This document shows, one piece after another, positions 43,351 to 52,782 of a stretch of DNA of 64,000 bases. A model generated the notes under the pieces. The model was given only the letters and a program-made list of their open reading frames with translations, was not told the DNA's origin and searched no databases. Source of the stretch: a bacterium (GTDB taxonomy: Bacteria; Planctomycetota; Planctomycetia; Planctomycetales; Planctomycetaceae); assembly GCA_016125225.1 (NCBI GenBank), contig WGME01000017.1:234974-298973 (forward strand). Direction: 5' to 3'. Numbering within the stretch: position 1 is the stretch's first letter; each line of letters starts with the position of its first letter. A program made the position numbers and the translations under genes.

Positions 43351-44289
43351 TCAATCCTGTGTGATGCGGCGCGGAATCCCCACGGGATCGATTTCGAAGG
43401 CGGTCAAGTCGAGATCCACCGATCCCGAGGTTGAGACCGTCAATTCTGCGAGCCAGCCCACCCAGGTCGGGGGATCGCCGGGGAAATAGTCGAAGACAAA
43501 ATTGCCCAGACTGTAAATGATGGGTTTGCCTCGGTAGATCTCGACCGTTTGCGTGACATGAGGGTGTGAGCCCACAACCGCAGACGCACCGGCATCGATC
43601 ATCTGCCGAGCCCATTGATGCTGGACCGGTTCCGGCTCAGGCTCGAGTTCTGTGCCCCAGTGGACATAGGGAATGACGATGTGAGCTTGATCGATTTCCC
43701 GCGCCCGCCGAATATCCGCGATAATCATCGTCATATCAAAAGGGGCAATCCCGGCCTGATTCGGTGTCGCGGCATAGTCCTCCGACAGGAATTCGTTGTA
43801 ACCGAGCAAAGCAATCCGGCAGCCGTTCTTCGTGAGAATCAATGGCCGGCGAGCCTCTTCCAGCGTGGCTCCCCCACCGAAGAACGGGAGGCCGTTCGAT
43901 TTCTGCAGTTCCAGTTGGGCGGCAAAACCGTCGATTCCAAAATCGAGGGCATGATTGTTCGCCACGCTGACGGCATCGAAATGCCGCTTCAGCAATGGAA
44001 GTGATCCTTGAGCGCCGCGAAAGGTGTAGGGCTTGTGAGCAACCCGGCCACGATCCGAAATCACGCATTCGAGATTGCAGATCGCAAAGTCTGCGGCTTG
44101 AAGTTGAGCAGCAAAGTCCGCAAACGGATCGATCCCTTTGGTGATCGCATGGCCCGGCCCACCGTCGAGCATCACATCCCCGGCGAACAGGAGTCGAACC
44201 GGAGACGCTGGTGTTGCGTCGTCTGCCCGGGTTGGTGAGGTGACTGTACCACAGACAACGAGAGCGCAGGCCAACACGCAAGCAATACG
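43351..44289 (-). CDS. CapA-family metallophosphatase-like protein
   Basis: 312 residues from GTG 44289, which starts a good signal peptide (VRIACVLACALVVCGTVTSP); a TTG at 44334 is an alternative. CapA/PgsA-type features: LLFAGDVMLDGG, CNLECVISDRG, AVSVANNHALDFG, VVIPYVHWGTE-like IVIPYVHWGTELEPEP, VVGSHPHVTQTVEIY and IIYSLGNFVFD. This is the metallophosphatase fold associated with poly-gamma-glutamate synthesis, but the CapB/CapC partners are missing. The real role is therefore open. It follows the DUF1501 gene by 120 bp on the same strand. Confidence 0.8.
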   Translation of the reverse strand, partial: RIACVLACALVVCGTVTSPTRADDATPASPVRLLFAGDVMLDGGPGHAITKGIDPFADFAAQLQAADFAICNLECVISDRGRVAHKPYTFRGAQGSLPLLKRHFDAVSVANNHALDFGIDGFAAQLELQKSNGLPFFGGGATLEEARRPLILTKNGCRIALLGYNEFLSEDYAATPNQAGIAPFDMTMIIADIRRAREIDQAHIVIPYVHWGTELEPEPEPVQHQWARQMIDAGASAVVGSHPHVTQTVEIYRGKPIIYSLGNFVFDYFPGDPPTWVGWLAELTVSTSGSVDLDLTAFEIDPVGIPRRITQD

Positions 44290-44409
44290 CACGATATGTT
44301 CCGCGAAGAAATTTGCCGCGAGCGATAAGACCAAACGGCCACAACGCGACAGTATGGTCGGTGGTCCTACCCGCGCACAATCGCCAACCGTAGACAGTTC
44401 CCGCGAATG

Positions 44410-45864
44410 CTAGACCAGCACTTCGGCAATGGGCTGGCCGTGATCGAGCAGTGGCACCGGGCGCTGCGAGATGTCGTACACCCGCTGTTCCGGGTCGATG
44501 CCCAATGCGGTGTACATGGTGGCCGCAATGTCGGCGGGGCCATACGGCTGGGTCACCGGGAACGCGGCCTGGGCATCGCTCTCCCCCACCACTTGTCCGG
44601 CTTTGACGCCGGCCCCGGCAAAGAACATCGACCCGCACATGCCCCAGTGATCGCGGCCGCCGAGCGAATTGATCTTCGGTGTCCGGCCGAATTCCGTGAG
44701 ATAAACGACCAGCGTGGAATCGAGCAGGCCGCGCTGTTTCAGGTCGGAAATCAGAGCGGCAAACGCCTGATCCATTCCGGCGACATTGTAGCCCCGCTGG
44801 CACATCTTCGAGACATGCGGAAACCGTTGTTCGGGGACGTTATGGATATCCCACAGGTTGCCGTAGTCGGGATCGTAACCGTAATCAACCATCACGAACC
44901 GTGCCCCGGATTCGACCAGACGACGGGCGAGCAGACAGCGCCCCCCGATTTTTGTGCGACCGTAGGCCTCGCGGACTTCAGCCGATTCCTGCGAGATGTC
45001 GAAAGCCCCCCGCACCTCGGGTGCTGACAGCAGATTCAGTGCACTGGCATACTGCCCTTCCACGGCATTCAACCGCGCCTGCTGATCTGCGGTCCATAAG
45101 GCTTTTTCCAAAGTCTCACGCAGATTGGCCCGTTGTTCTAGCCGTCCGAGATTCATACCGGTCGGATAACGCAGTTCCGGTGGATTGAGATTTTCAGCGG
45201 CGAGGGGTGAAGGGTCATATTCCTTTTCCCCCACCGTAAAGTCGGGTTGTTCCGGCTGCCCGCCGACACAGAACGGGGCGTACTGACCGCCGAGCCAACC
45301 ACCGACGAAGAGATTGTGGGGGGGCGGACCGGGGCGGGTGATTCCTGGCACCGCGATGTAACCCGGCAGGCCATTGCGCGGTCCCAGCAGGTGCTGTACG
45401 ATCGAGCCGATGTTTGGATGCTTGAAGAGTTCGGCCGGGGTCACCTTGCGGCCAGACAGAGTGTAAACCTGGCTCATCAGGTGATCGTTGCTGTCGTGGG
45501 AGAACGAGCGGACCACGCACAAATCATTCGCAATTCGAGCCAGATTCGAACAGACCTCGCTGAAATAGACACCCGGCAGGCTGGTGCGAATCGCACCCAG
45601 CGTTCCACGAACCCCTTCCGGTGCCAGAGGCTTGGGATCGAGGGAATCAAGATGGGTCACGCCGCCCCCCATCCACAGGAAAATCACCGATTTCGCGGCG
45701 GCGAGGGGATTCGGGCGGAAGGTCTCTTCCGCTGCGGCGGGTGTGAACAGGCTCGGCCAGACGCTCGCAGACAAGGCCAGTGGACCGATCTTTAGAAGAT
45801 CACGACGGGCGACAATGCTTTCCAGGGCGGTAAGACGTTGGTCTGACGCAGCCGGACGTGACAT
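44410..45864 (-). CDS. DUF1501 secreted protein
   Basis: 484 residues. Tat-like signal ARRDLLKIGPLALSASVWPS, then SVIFLWMGGGVTHLDSLDPKPLAP, AFDISQES, RRLVESGARFVMVDYG, YLTEFGRTPKINS and HWGMCGSMFFAGAG. Third DUF1501 copy of the window, the most divergent of the three in its middle part. It lies between the amidohydrolase (148 bp upstream) and CapA-like genes; no DUF1549 gene is nearby. Confidence 0.85.
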   Translation of the reverse strand: MSRPAASDQRLTALESIVARRDLLKIGPLALSASVWPSLFTPAAAEETFRPNPLAAAKSVIFLWMGGGVTHLDSLDPKPLAPEGVRGTLGAIRTSLPGVYFSEVCSNLARIANDLCVVRSFSHDSNDHLMSQVYTLSGRKVTPAELFKHPNIGSIVQHLLGPRNGLPGYIAVPGITRPGPPPHNLFVGGWLGGQYAPFCVGGQPEQPDFTVGEKEYDPSPLAAENLNPPELRYPTGMNLGRLEQRANLRETLEKALWTADQQARLNAVEGQYASALNLLSAPEVRGAFDISQESAEVREAYGRTKIGGRCLLARRLVESGARFVMVDYGYDPDYGNLWDIHNVPEQRFPHVSKMCQRGYNVAGMDQAFAALISDLKQRGLLDSTLVVYLTEFGRTPKINSLGGRDHWGMCGSMFFAGAGVKAGQVVGESDAQAAFPVTQPYGPADIAATMYTALGIDPEQRVYDISQRPVPLLDHGQPIAEVLV

Positions 45865-46012
45865 CGGCGGAACCTTTGCGGCGGGCAGGAGATCGGCGGA
45901 CCGCGAGCAGCGGGAGTATTATGTCTTGTCGACCGGGATCAGGGCAAGACATCAACGTCGTTTTATGAGAATTCTCTCCTACAGCAAAAGTAAAACTGAA
46001 ACAGGAGTTACG

Positions 46013-47008
46013 TCACGCCAAGCCCCACAGTTCGCGGGCGTTTGTCAAAAAGATCGCTTCCACCTCGCGATCCGTGAGTCGCATCGATTGGCAGGCGACT
46101 TTCAGCGTCCGTAGCGACTCATGTCCTACAGTTGCCAATTCGATGCGACCGTAGGGGACGTCCAGTTCCGTGTTCTCCGCCGAGATCCAGAGAAAACTAT
46201 CACCGAGCGACACGCACCGCCCCCGCAGATGCGAGACGGGAAAGTCGGAACCGTAGAGCACACGCGAGGGGCCGAAGACCCGCAGAATGGCCTCGATGGC
46301 TCCGCTGTCTGTCACGGCAGAGGTATCGAACCAGACGTTTTGCAAGCCCCGCAGCGACTCGATCCCCTCGATGGTGTGGTGCACATTGAAGCCGCGGGCA
46401 GCGTGCGCCAGAATCAATTTTATCTGCGGGTACTGTTCGCAATACCGTCGAATGGTCACCTGATTCTGCCGGTCTGCGAGGGCACGTTGGCGGACCATAT
46501 GCAAGGTGATCGACAGGCCCAGATCATTCGCCACCTGCACGTGGGACTCCGGCAGAAAATCTTCGATGCGGGAATCGTACGTCGGCGTGGTCGATGAGAA
46601 AACGTGATAGCACTTCAGTCCGACAAACCCATGTCGCCGGACCATTTCGCGTATCAGTTCCGGATCTTGTTGTGGCGTGATGAGCATTTGCCCGCGTGAC
46701 CCCGGACGCTTCTGCAACTCTGCCGCCAGGAACACGTTGGCCGCCTCGACATCCACTTGTGCATGGGGATAAGGGAAGAAGAGACCTTCCGTCTGTCGGC
46801 CGGGCGTGATCTTTTCCATCTCCACATCAAATGCGGCACTCCCAGCCACGTCGGGACCAGAAGTGACCAGGGCCGGACGGGCATCTGCCGGGAAGTGATC
46901 GGCCCGATACCAGTGAGCATGGGCATCGAAGATCACCGGCGGAACGAACGAGTCGAGTTCCCGACGGAACAATTCCAGATCAGCAGGGGTGGAGTCCCAC
47001 GTCGCCAT
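46013..47008 (-). CDS. Amidohydrolase_2-family protein
   Basis: 331 residues from ATG 47008, with AGGA 6 nt upstream (47014 is an alternative ATG). Metal ligands can be read in PVIFDAHAHWYRA, KCYHVFSS, LSITLHMVRQRA, ILAHAARGFN and VLYGSDFPVSHLRG, the pattern of amidohydrolase-related (PF04909) enzymes: hydrolases or decarboxylases of carboxylic acids and lactones. Last gene of the tightly packed catabolic cluster, 33 bp after the aminotransferase. Substrate unknown. Confidence 0.8.
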   Translation of the reverse strand: MATWDSTPADLELFRRELDSFVPPVIFDAHAHWYRADHFPADARPALVTSGPDVAGSAAFDVEMEKITPGRQTEGLFFPYPHAQVDVEAANVFLAAELQKRPGSRGQMLITPQQDPELIREMVRRHGFVGLKCYHVFSSTTPTYDSRIEDFLPESHVQVANDLGLSITLHMVRQRALADRQNQVTIRRYCEQYPQIKLILAHAARGFNVHHTIEGIESLRGLQNVWFDTSAVTDSGAIEAILRVFGPSRVLYGSDFPVSHLRGRCVSLGDSFLWISAENTELDVPYGRIELATVGHESLRTLKVACQSMRLTDREVEAIFLTNARELWGLA

Positions 47009-47041
47009 AGCCATTCCTGTGACAGAGAACACCAAGGGGAA

Positions 47042-48391
47042 TTATTGCACGAGACGGCGGAACGCATCCTGTTGCAGATCGCACTCCAATCGGTCAGCGA
47101 CCGCACCCGATTCCAGTGCCTGGGTGATGATCTGAAACGTCGCTCGCGCGGCGGCGGTTGTCTGCTGCAACTCCAGGTCCCCTTGAGCCGCATTGAGATA
47201 GAACGACGCATAGCCATGGCAGCCGCGCTTCGCCATTTCCTGAATGTACAGCGTGGTGACCTGGGACCGTTGCAGGCTGTCCATTAGCTGGAACGCCAGA
47301 TGCGGGTGCTGATCGGTCCCCGAGCAAACCACCGGACACCCGATTTCAGCGGCCACTGTATTCAATGCCACTTTTAGCCGGGCCCCGAACGATTCGATCT
47401 GCTCCGACACTTGTCGACGGCGGCATTCCCGCAGTGTGGTGAGCGCCGCGGTCAAGCCGATCGGGTCGCTCCAGTAGGTGCTGGAAATGAACATCCTCGC
47501 GGCCGGTGCCATCACATCACGGCGCCCCACCACGGCCGCCATGGGATAACCATTGGAAAGGGATTTGGCCAGAACGGTGAGATCGGGTGTCACGCCGAGA
47601 CGTCCCTGTACGCCCCCCATACCGTAGCGCAATCCCGTCGAGACTTCGTCAAAAATCAGAACGGCCTGATGTTCACCGGCCAGTTGTGACACACCCGCCA
47701 GATATCCTTCCGCCGGCCATTCCGACCGCAAGGGCTCCATGATCACCGCAGCGATCTCGCCGCGATGCTGATCGAGCAATTCCGCCAAGGCGTTGAGATC
47801 GTCATACGGAAACGGAATCGCCGTCCCTGCCAACGCCGTCGGGACACCAATCGGTTCGATGCCGGGGAAAAGATGGGCATTCAAACTGGCAGCGGCATCC
47901 AGATTCGCCGCCAGATACCAGTCGTGCCAGCCATGATAACCACAAAACAGGACTTTATCCCGTCCGGTAGCTCCCCGGGCGATGCGTACCGCCATGGCAC
48001 AAGCCTCGCCGCCGCACTTGGCATACCGCACCATTTCCGCACTGGGAAAACACCGGCAGAGTTCCTCCGCCAGTTCGATTTCCAGTTCGTGGTTGACGGA
48101 GTATCCGAGGCCACGATCGATCTGTTGTTTGACGGCGGCATCGACCACCGGGTCGGCATAGCCCAGCAGGATCGAACCGATGCCGCTGATCCAGTCGATG
48201 TATTCAAAGCCATCGACATCCCAGAACCGTGCCCCTTGAGCCCGAGCCGCATAGATCGGTGAGACCCCATAAGCGACACGGTTGGGCCGTCGGCTGACCA
48301 ACTGCGTCCCCCCCGGGATCAACTCCAAAGCACGAGCGTACCGACTCATGGACTGCGGCACGCGTGTCGGTCGCTGGTTGGATGGGGCCAT
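47042..48391 (-). CDS. Class III aminotransferase (glutamate-1-semialdehyde-aminomutase-like)
   Basis: 449 residues from ATG 48391; an ATG at 48454 overlapping the SDR stop is an alternative. PLP-fold features: RFWDVDGFEYIDWISGIGSI, MVRYAKCGGEACAMAVRIAR, CGYHGWHDWY, LIFDEVSTGLRYGMGG and the Schiff-base Lys in LTVLAKSLSNGYPMAAVVG. The family includes GSA aminomutase and omega-aminotransferases; its place in a catabolic cluster favours an aminotransferase acting on an amino sugar or amino acid derivative (inference). Confidence 0.85.
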   Translation of the reverse strand: MAPSNQRPTRVPQSMSRYARALELIPGGTQLVSRRPNRVAYGVSPIYAARAQGARFWDVDGFEYIDWISGIGSILLGYADPVVDAAVKQQIDRGLGYSVNHELEIELAEELCRCFPSAEMVRYAKCGGEACAMAVRIARGATGRDKVLFCGYHGWHDWYLAANLDAAASLNAHLFPGIEPIGVPTALAGTAIPFPYDDLNALAELLDQHRGEIAAVIMEPLRSEWPAEGYLAGVSQLAGEHQAVLIFDEVSTGLRYGMGGVQGRLGVTPDLTVLAKSLSNGYPMAAVVGRRDVMAPAARMFISSTYWSDPIGLTAALTTLRECRRRQVSEQIESFGARLKVALNTVAAEIGCPVVCSGTDQHPHLAFQLMDSLQRSQVTTLYIQEMAKRGCHGYASFYLNAAQGDLELQQTTAAARATFQIITQALESGAVADRLECDLQQDAFRRLVQ

Positions 48392-48431
48392 ATGCGATTT
48401 TATCACACCGAAAGAGGAACGATTGAGGCCA

Positions 48432-49226
48432 TCACCAGGCCGTCCAGCCGCCATCGATCACGACGTTCTGGCCGGTCATGTAACTGCTGGCATCGCTGGC
48501 CAGAAAGACGACGGCCCCCTTGAGTTCGTCGGGTTGCCCCATGCGTTGCATCGGAGACTTCGCCTGCAACCGGGCTACGAGTTCTGCGGGAGCCTTCTCG
48601 GCAGGAAAGGGGCCGGGGCTGAGACAGTTCACGCGGATGTGATCCTTCGCCCAGTAGACCGCCAGATGCCGGGTCATCTGAATCACGCCCCCCTTCAGCG
48701 CGTGATAAGCGACCGGGCTGGCAACACACAGATCCTCATAGGCGCTGGGGTAAGAACCCACAAGGCCATACATCGACCCCAACAGCACCACGCTCGCCGG
48801 ACGTTGGCGCTCCACGGCTTGATCTCGCACGGCCTTCGCCAAGGTAAAATACCCCGTGGCATTCGCGAGTTGTTGCGTGAACTCTTCTGGTGTGATGTTC
48901 GTCCAGTCGTGCCCTACCGGTTCATGGGCATTGTTGACCAGAACATCAATCGAACCGAACTCCTGCAGGACCAACTGCACGCAAGTGGTGATCGATGCGG
49001 ATTCGATGTGATCGAGCGCCAATCCGAGATGCCGCTGTGCACCCCGAGCGGGCAAAGTTGCGGCGAAGGTTGCGGCCTTCTCCGCCGTGCGGCTCGTAAC
49101 CACGACGGAGGCCCCGGCTTCGGCCAATCCCCGGCACATCGCTGATCCCAGATGACCACAGCCACCGGTGACGAGGGCCACCCGGCCGGTGAGATCGAAT
49201 AGATGCGATACCGTGCGTTCCGTCAT
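48432..49226 (-). CDS. Short-chain dehydrogenase/reductase
   Basis: 264 residues from ATG 49226, set by the ATGA overlap with the HEAT-repeat gene and GGAG upstream. Rossmann motif VALVTGGCGHLGSAM, VLVNNAHEP, catalytic Ser in VVLLGSMYG, YxxxK in VAYHALKGGVIQ and the C-terminal MTGQNVVIDGGW. Probably oxidises a sugar-type hydroxyl in the pathway. The YHALK tetrad replaces the more common YSASK. Confidence 0.85.
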   Translation of the reverse strand: MTERTVSHLFDLTGRVALVTGGCGHLGSAMCRGLAEAGASVVVTSRTAEKAATFAATLPARGAQRHLGLALDHIESASITTCVQLVLQEFGSIDVLVNNAHEPVGHDWTNITPEEFTQQLANATGYFTLAKAVRDQAVERQRPASVVLLGSMYGLVGSYPSAYEDLCVASPVAYHALKGGVIQMTRHLAVYWAKDHIRVNCLSPGPFPAEKAPAELVARLQAKSPMQRMGQPDELKGAVVFLASDASSYMTGQNVVIDGGWTAW

Positions 49227-50131
49227 TGCGGTCTCCAATTTACAGGGGGCAGGGAGAACGCGATCAATGATTGAGCCGCTCGGATGCGGACGTCCAATGC
49301 CGTATCGTCCAGCAGCTTGAGCAGCGTTGGACAGTATTCCATCGCGCGGGCATGACCCACATGCTCGGCCGCCGCGGCACGAATTCCAGGATTGTCCGAT
49401 GCGAGACTCTTCGCGAGAGCGGCTCGACCAGTGGCATCCCCCAGACATGCCAACGCATTGATCAAGTTCGCGCGGGCCAGTGGATCGGTTTCGATTTCAA
49501 AGTGCTGCCTTAATGCAGGGAGATCGCTGGCATCACCTAATCGCGCTAGCGCAAAGCAGGCCGTATTGCGGGCGAGGCGGTCATCGGAACGGAGAGCCGC
49601 ACGCAACACCTGGAAGGCATCAGCGGAACCTTGCCGTGCGAGAGCGGCTGCGGCCATCAAACGTAGTTGCTGGTTCTCGGTTTGCGCCAGGGCTTCAGTC
49701 AGGCTGTTATCCTGCGGCTTGGCACCGAGCTTGTACAAACTTTCCGCCGCATGCACGCGTCCGATCGACTGCGGTGTCTTGAGAATCTGCCAGAGCACGG
49801 GCAATGCCGAATCGTCTCCCGCGCGGGCAAGTTCCCGAGCCAGCCCGCAACGTCGTTGATCGTTGGACTCGACCGGCAAACGGTCCCGCAACGCTGCAAC
49901 GACTTCTGCTTGTTGGCCCGCCAAGGTGAGGACTTCAGCCGCATGCATCGCTGGCCAGAATTCCTCAGACTTCAATCCCTCTCGCAAAACCGTCAAACAG
50001 CGCTCATGCTCGGTCTCTGACAAGGGGGTGACGGTAACGTTTTCTTCTGCGCCCCACGAAAACCGCCACATAGCCAAAGGTAACAATATCGCCAACATTA
50101 TCCATCGACATCGGATCGGTGGTTGAATCAT
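49223..50131 (-). CDS. Secreted HEAT-repeat protein
   Basis: 302 residues, ATGA overlap with the PhyH gene upstream and with the SDR gene downstream. A signal-anchor-like N-terminus (IMLAILLPLAMWRFSWGAEE) is followed by HEAT/PBS-lyase-type repeats, each about 31-35 residues with A-A-L-G/LARLGD patterns (RVHAAESLYKLG, RLMAAAALARQG, RNTACFALARLGD, IRAAAAEHVGHA, IRAAQSLIAF). These are protein-binding scaffolds. Its place in the middle of a catabolic operon is unexplained. Confidence 0.75.
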   Translation of the reverse strand: MIQPPIRCRWIMLAILLPLAMWRFSWGAEENVTVTPLSETEHERCLTVLREGLKSEEFWPAMHAAEVLTLAGQQAEVVAALRDRLPVESNDQRRCGLARELARAGDDSALPVLWQILKTPQSIGRVHAAESLYKLGAKPQDNSLTEALAQTENQQLRLMAAAALARQGSADAFQVLRAALRSDDRLARNTACFALARLGDASDLPALRQHFEIETDPLARANLINALACLGDATGRAALAKSLASDNPGIRAAAAEHVGHARAMEYCPTLLKLLDDTALDVRIRAAQSLIAFSLPPVNWRPQ

Positions 50132-50883
50132 GAAACAAGCACCCCCATTTCGCGATGTTGAGTCGACGCGGATTGCAAATACCGCTGATAGGCCTGGTCA
50201 TCGCGCTGGCAGCTCACACCCTGAAAGACCAACGCAAAACTGCGGCGATGACGGGTTGCCGAGCGGTTCGCATCGGCCCGGTGAATTGTGTCGCCATGAT
50301 GAATCAGCAGATCGCCCGGCTGGCAATGGATCGCGACTTCCGTGGCGTAGTCGTCTTCGCTAAAGTCGGAAATCCCCTGAGAAAACCCCAGCGTTTGTGT
50401 TCGACGATGGGGTCGAATGCCGCGTTGATGGGAGCCGGGGATGTAGCGTAGACAGCCGTTCTCTTCGTCGACATCATCGAGAGCAAGCCACATCGTTAAC
50501 ACCTTCGGCGGCGTAAAGCAGAAGTAAAAATTGTCCTGATGCGGCGGCGTGGGATGCTCGGTGCCCGGCGGTTTGTTGAACCATTCGACACCCTGGGCGG
50601 TCGCCGCTTCGCCCAACAGATGCTCGGCGGTGCCCTGCCAGTGAGGATCGGTCATAACCGCTGCTAAGGTGGCATCCTGCTGCATACGGTTCAGTTGCTT
50701 CAATGTCTCTGGCCGCAGACGGTCTTGATAGAACGCATCGGCTTCGGGCAATTGCGGCACCACCTGCTGAATATAACGCTCGATCTCGGCCTGCAGGGTT
50801 TGCAATGCCGACCCGTGCAGAAAGCCGCGGATGACGACAAAGCCCTGTGTTTCATAATCCGTTTTCAGTGACGGCTCATGCAT
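50128..50883 (-). CDS. Phytanoyl-CoA dioxygenase (PhyH) family protein
   Basis: 251 residues from ATG 50883 (GAGG 8 nt upstream). Fe(II) ligands fit HxD in PPHQDNFYFCF and His in TIHRADANRS; 2-oxoglutarate binding would use the Arg-rich segment RHRRSFALV. The overall sequence (YETQGFVVIRGFL, LTMWLALDDVDEENGCLRYIPGSH) is characteristic. Such enzymes hydroxylate small molecules. Start of a three-gene overlap chain PhyH-HEAT-SDR, 13 bp after the oxidoreductase gene. Confidence 0.85.
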   Translation of the reverse strand: MHEPSLKTDYETQGFVVIRGFLHGSALQTLQAEIERYIQQVVPQLPEADAFYQDRLRPETLKQLNRMQQDATLAAVMTDPHWQGTAEHLLGEAATAQGVEWFNKPPGTEHPTPPHQDNFYFCFTPPKVLTMWLALDDVDEENGCLRYIPGSHQRGIRPHRRTQTLGFSQGISDFSEDDYATEVAIHCQPGDLLIHHGDTIHRADANRSATRHRRSFALVFQGVSCQRDDQAYQRYLQSASTQHREMGVLVS

Positions 50884-50896
50884 GCGTCGATCCTCG

Positions 50897-51892
50897 TTAT
50901 GGAATGTCTTGCCAGGTACGACTGCGGGCACTTTCCAGAATGGCCTGATTGACCAGCAACGTCTGCCGGGCTTCGGCGAGGGAGCATCGTGCCGGGGATT
51001 TGCCCGCGATGAACTCGAGAAACTGTTCGGCTTGTGTGATGAATAGGGTATCGCGTTCCAATGGGACTGCGACTTCATCGTGCCAGTCACCACCGGGTTC
51101 CGTCACCCACCGCCAGCGATGCTGATGGTATTCAAAACGCACGGTCCCCTGTTCGCAGACGACGGTGATGGTGGCTTCATTCGGTGCCTGGTGCTGATTG
51201 AGCGTGAAGCAGCCGAGAACTTCTCGGTGTCGAGTGATGACATGGACAGTGTCTTCCACTGTTACCCCGTCCAAAGCCAGATGGGCGGCATCCGCCACCA
51301 AGCTCGTCACTGGCCCCACCAGCCATTCGACCGCGTTCACCAGATGAGTCAGGGCATCCTGCACGGCTCCGCCCCCCGATTCATGACGCGTGTAGTATGT
51401 GCTGCGATAGGCCGGACGATAGAACGGAAAGTTCTGCCCCGAAACCGTGACCACCTGCAACGGCTTGCCGAAGCGACCGGACTGTAACGCCGCTTGCATG
51501 GCAGCCAGTGCAGGATGGCTACGATAAACATAGGCCACCGCGACCCGCGCATTGTGCTGAGCCACCGCCGCTTCGAATTCAGCCAGACCGGATGTCCTCA
51601 CCGCCAAAGGCTTCTCGATCAACACATGACAACCCCGCTGCACCGCTTCATGCGCCATCTTAATGTGCAGATGAGCGGGAGTCGCAATCACCACGGCAGC
51701 GGGGCCAATCGATAACGCTTCTCTCCAGTTGGTGAAGGATTGTGCTATGCCATACTGTGTCGCGACGGCTTGGCAGCGCTCGGCGTCGAGTTCACACAAG
51801 GCGACATTGACGCGACCCGTGCGCTGAAAGCACCGGGCATGGCGTTCACCGATCGAACCTGCACCCGCGATGAGGACAGTGGGCCGGGTCAT
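50897..51892 (-). CDS. Gfo/Idh/MocA-family oxidoreductase
   Basis: 331 residues. NAD-binding motif VLIAGAGSIGERHARCF, the family motif VLIEKPLAV, and the C-terminal domain with ESGGGAVQDALTHLVNAVEWLVG, where the D-x-x-x-H pair is catalytic in relatives. These enzymes act on sugars, inositols or their acids. ATGA overlap with the aldolase gene. Confidence 0.85.
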   Translation of the reverse strand: MTRPTVLIAGAGSIGERHARCFQRTGRVNVALCELDAERCQAVATQYGIAQSFTNWREALSIGPAAVVIATPAHLHIKMAHEAVQRGCHVLIEKPLAVRTSGLAEFEAAVAQHNARVAVAYVYRSHPALAAMQAALQSGRFGKPLQVVTVSGQNFPFYRPAYRSTYYTRHESGGGAVQDALTHLVNAVEWLVGPVTSLVADAAHLALDGVTVEDTVHVITRHREVLGCFTLNQHQAPNEATITVVCEQGTVRFEYHQHRWRWVTEPGGDWHDEVAVPLERDTLFITQAEQFLEFIAGKSPARCSLAEARQTLLVNQAILESARSRTWQDIP

Positions 51893-52716
51893 GCCGATTC
51901 CTGTTCCAGACGCAGAGCTTCCGCCGCGAGACGGTTTTCAAAGGTAAAGCCGAGCGGGGCGTATTGTTGCTGAATGCGTTCCATGCCCTGCTTGACCATG
52001 ATGAGATCGGCACCATGGCAGATGAAGGTTGCCCCCAGATCCATCAATCGCTGGGTATGTTCCGGCGTGCCGCTCACCGTCCCCCAGGCGATGCCGGCAT
52101 TCTTCGCAGCCCGGGACAACGCCTCATATGCCCCGGTGATCAGCGGATGATCGAACTGATAGGGAATGCCCGCCATAACACTGAGGTCGCCCGGGCCGAG
52201 CATCAGCACATCCACGCCGGGGACTTTGGCGATGGCCTCGACGTGTTCCAAGGCCCGGGGGGATTCGATCTGCGTGATCAAGAGAGTATGGTCATTAGCG
52301 GCCCGCAGATATTGTTTCATCGGCATCGCACAGTACGGATTATCGCCGTTGGCTCCGTCAACGCCACGTTCTCCCAACGGAGCAAACTTGGCGAACTTCA
52401 CTAGCTCTGCGGCTTCCTCGGCCGACTCACAACGGGGATACATAATCCCCTGGGCACCGGCCTCCAGCAGCCGTCCCATCCGCATGAACTCACCCTTGGC
52501 GGGGCGGGCGATGACATCGGAAACGCCCACACGGGCCGCCCGCATCAAAGTCGCGGCGGTCTCATCACTCGTGGCATGATGTTCGAGATCGAGCCAGATG
52601 CCATCGAAGCCCAGCAGGCTGGTCAACTCATAGATGCTGGGGTCGATAAAGTGACAGCAGGTAATGAGCGCGGGTTCGCCCCGCTGAAGTTTCGCTTTGA
52701 CGCGACTGTAGCGCAT
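51889..52716 (-). CDS. HpcH/HpaI-family class II aldolase
   Basis: 275 residues. Active-site segments match 2-keto-3-deoxy sugar acid aldolases (RhmA, GarL, HpaI): GFDGIWLDLEHHATS with the catalytic His, VIARPAKGEF with the Arg, and metal ligands Glu in LLITQIESPRALEHVE and Asp in VLMLGPGDLSV. It would cleave a 2-keto-3-deoxy acid to pyruvate and an aldehyde. This is the strongest clue that the cluster degrades a sugar acid. Overlaps the next gene by ATGA. Confidence 0.85.
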   Translation of the reverse strand: MRYSRVKAKLQRGEPALITCCHFIDPSIYELTSLLGFDGIWLDLEHHATSDETAATLMRAARVGVSDVIARPAKGEFMRMGRLLEAGAQGIMYPRCESAEEAAELVKFAKFAPLGERGVDGANGDNPYCAMPMKQYLRAANDHTLLITQIESPRALEHVEAIAKVPGVDVLMLGPGDLSVMAGIPYQFDHPLITGAYEALSRAAKNAGIAWGTVSGTPEHTQRLMDLGATFICHGADLIMVKQGMERIQQQYAPLGFTFENRLAAEALRLEQESA

Positions 52717-52782
52717 GATTCCCTTTTTTCAGTGCACACATCTATTGGGACAAAACATCAAATAACGATTTGGAAAATCAAA

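Noticed and set aside
43351..44289. CapA-like gene as part of a capsule (poly-gamma-glutamate) locus
   Set aside because: No CapB, CapC or CapE homologue lies in the window; the fold alone does not show capsule synthesis.
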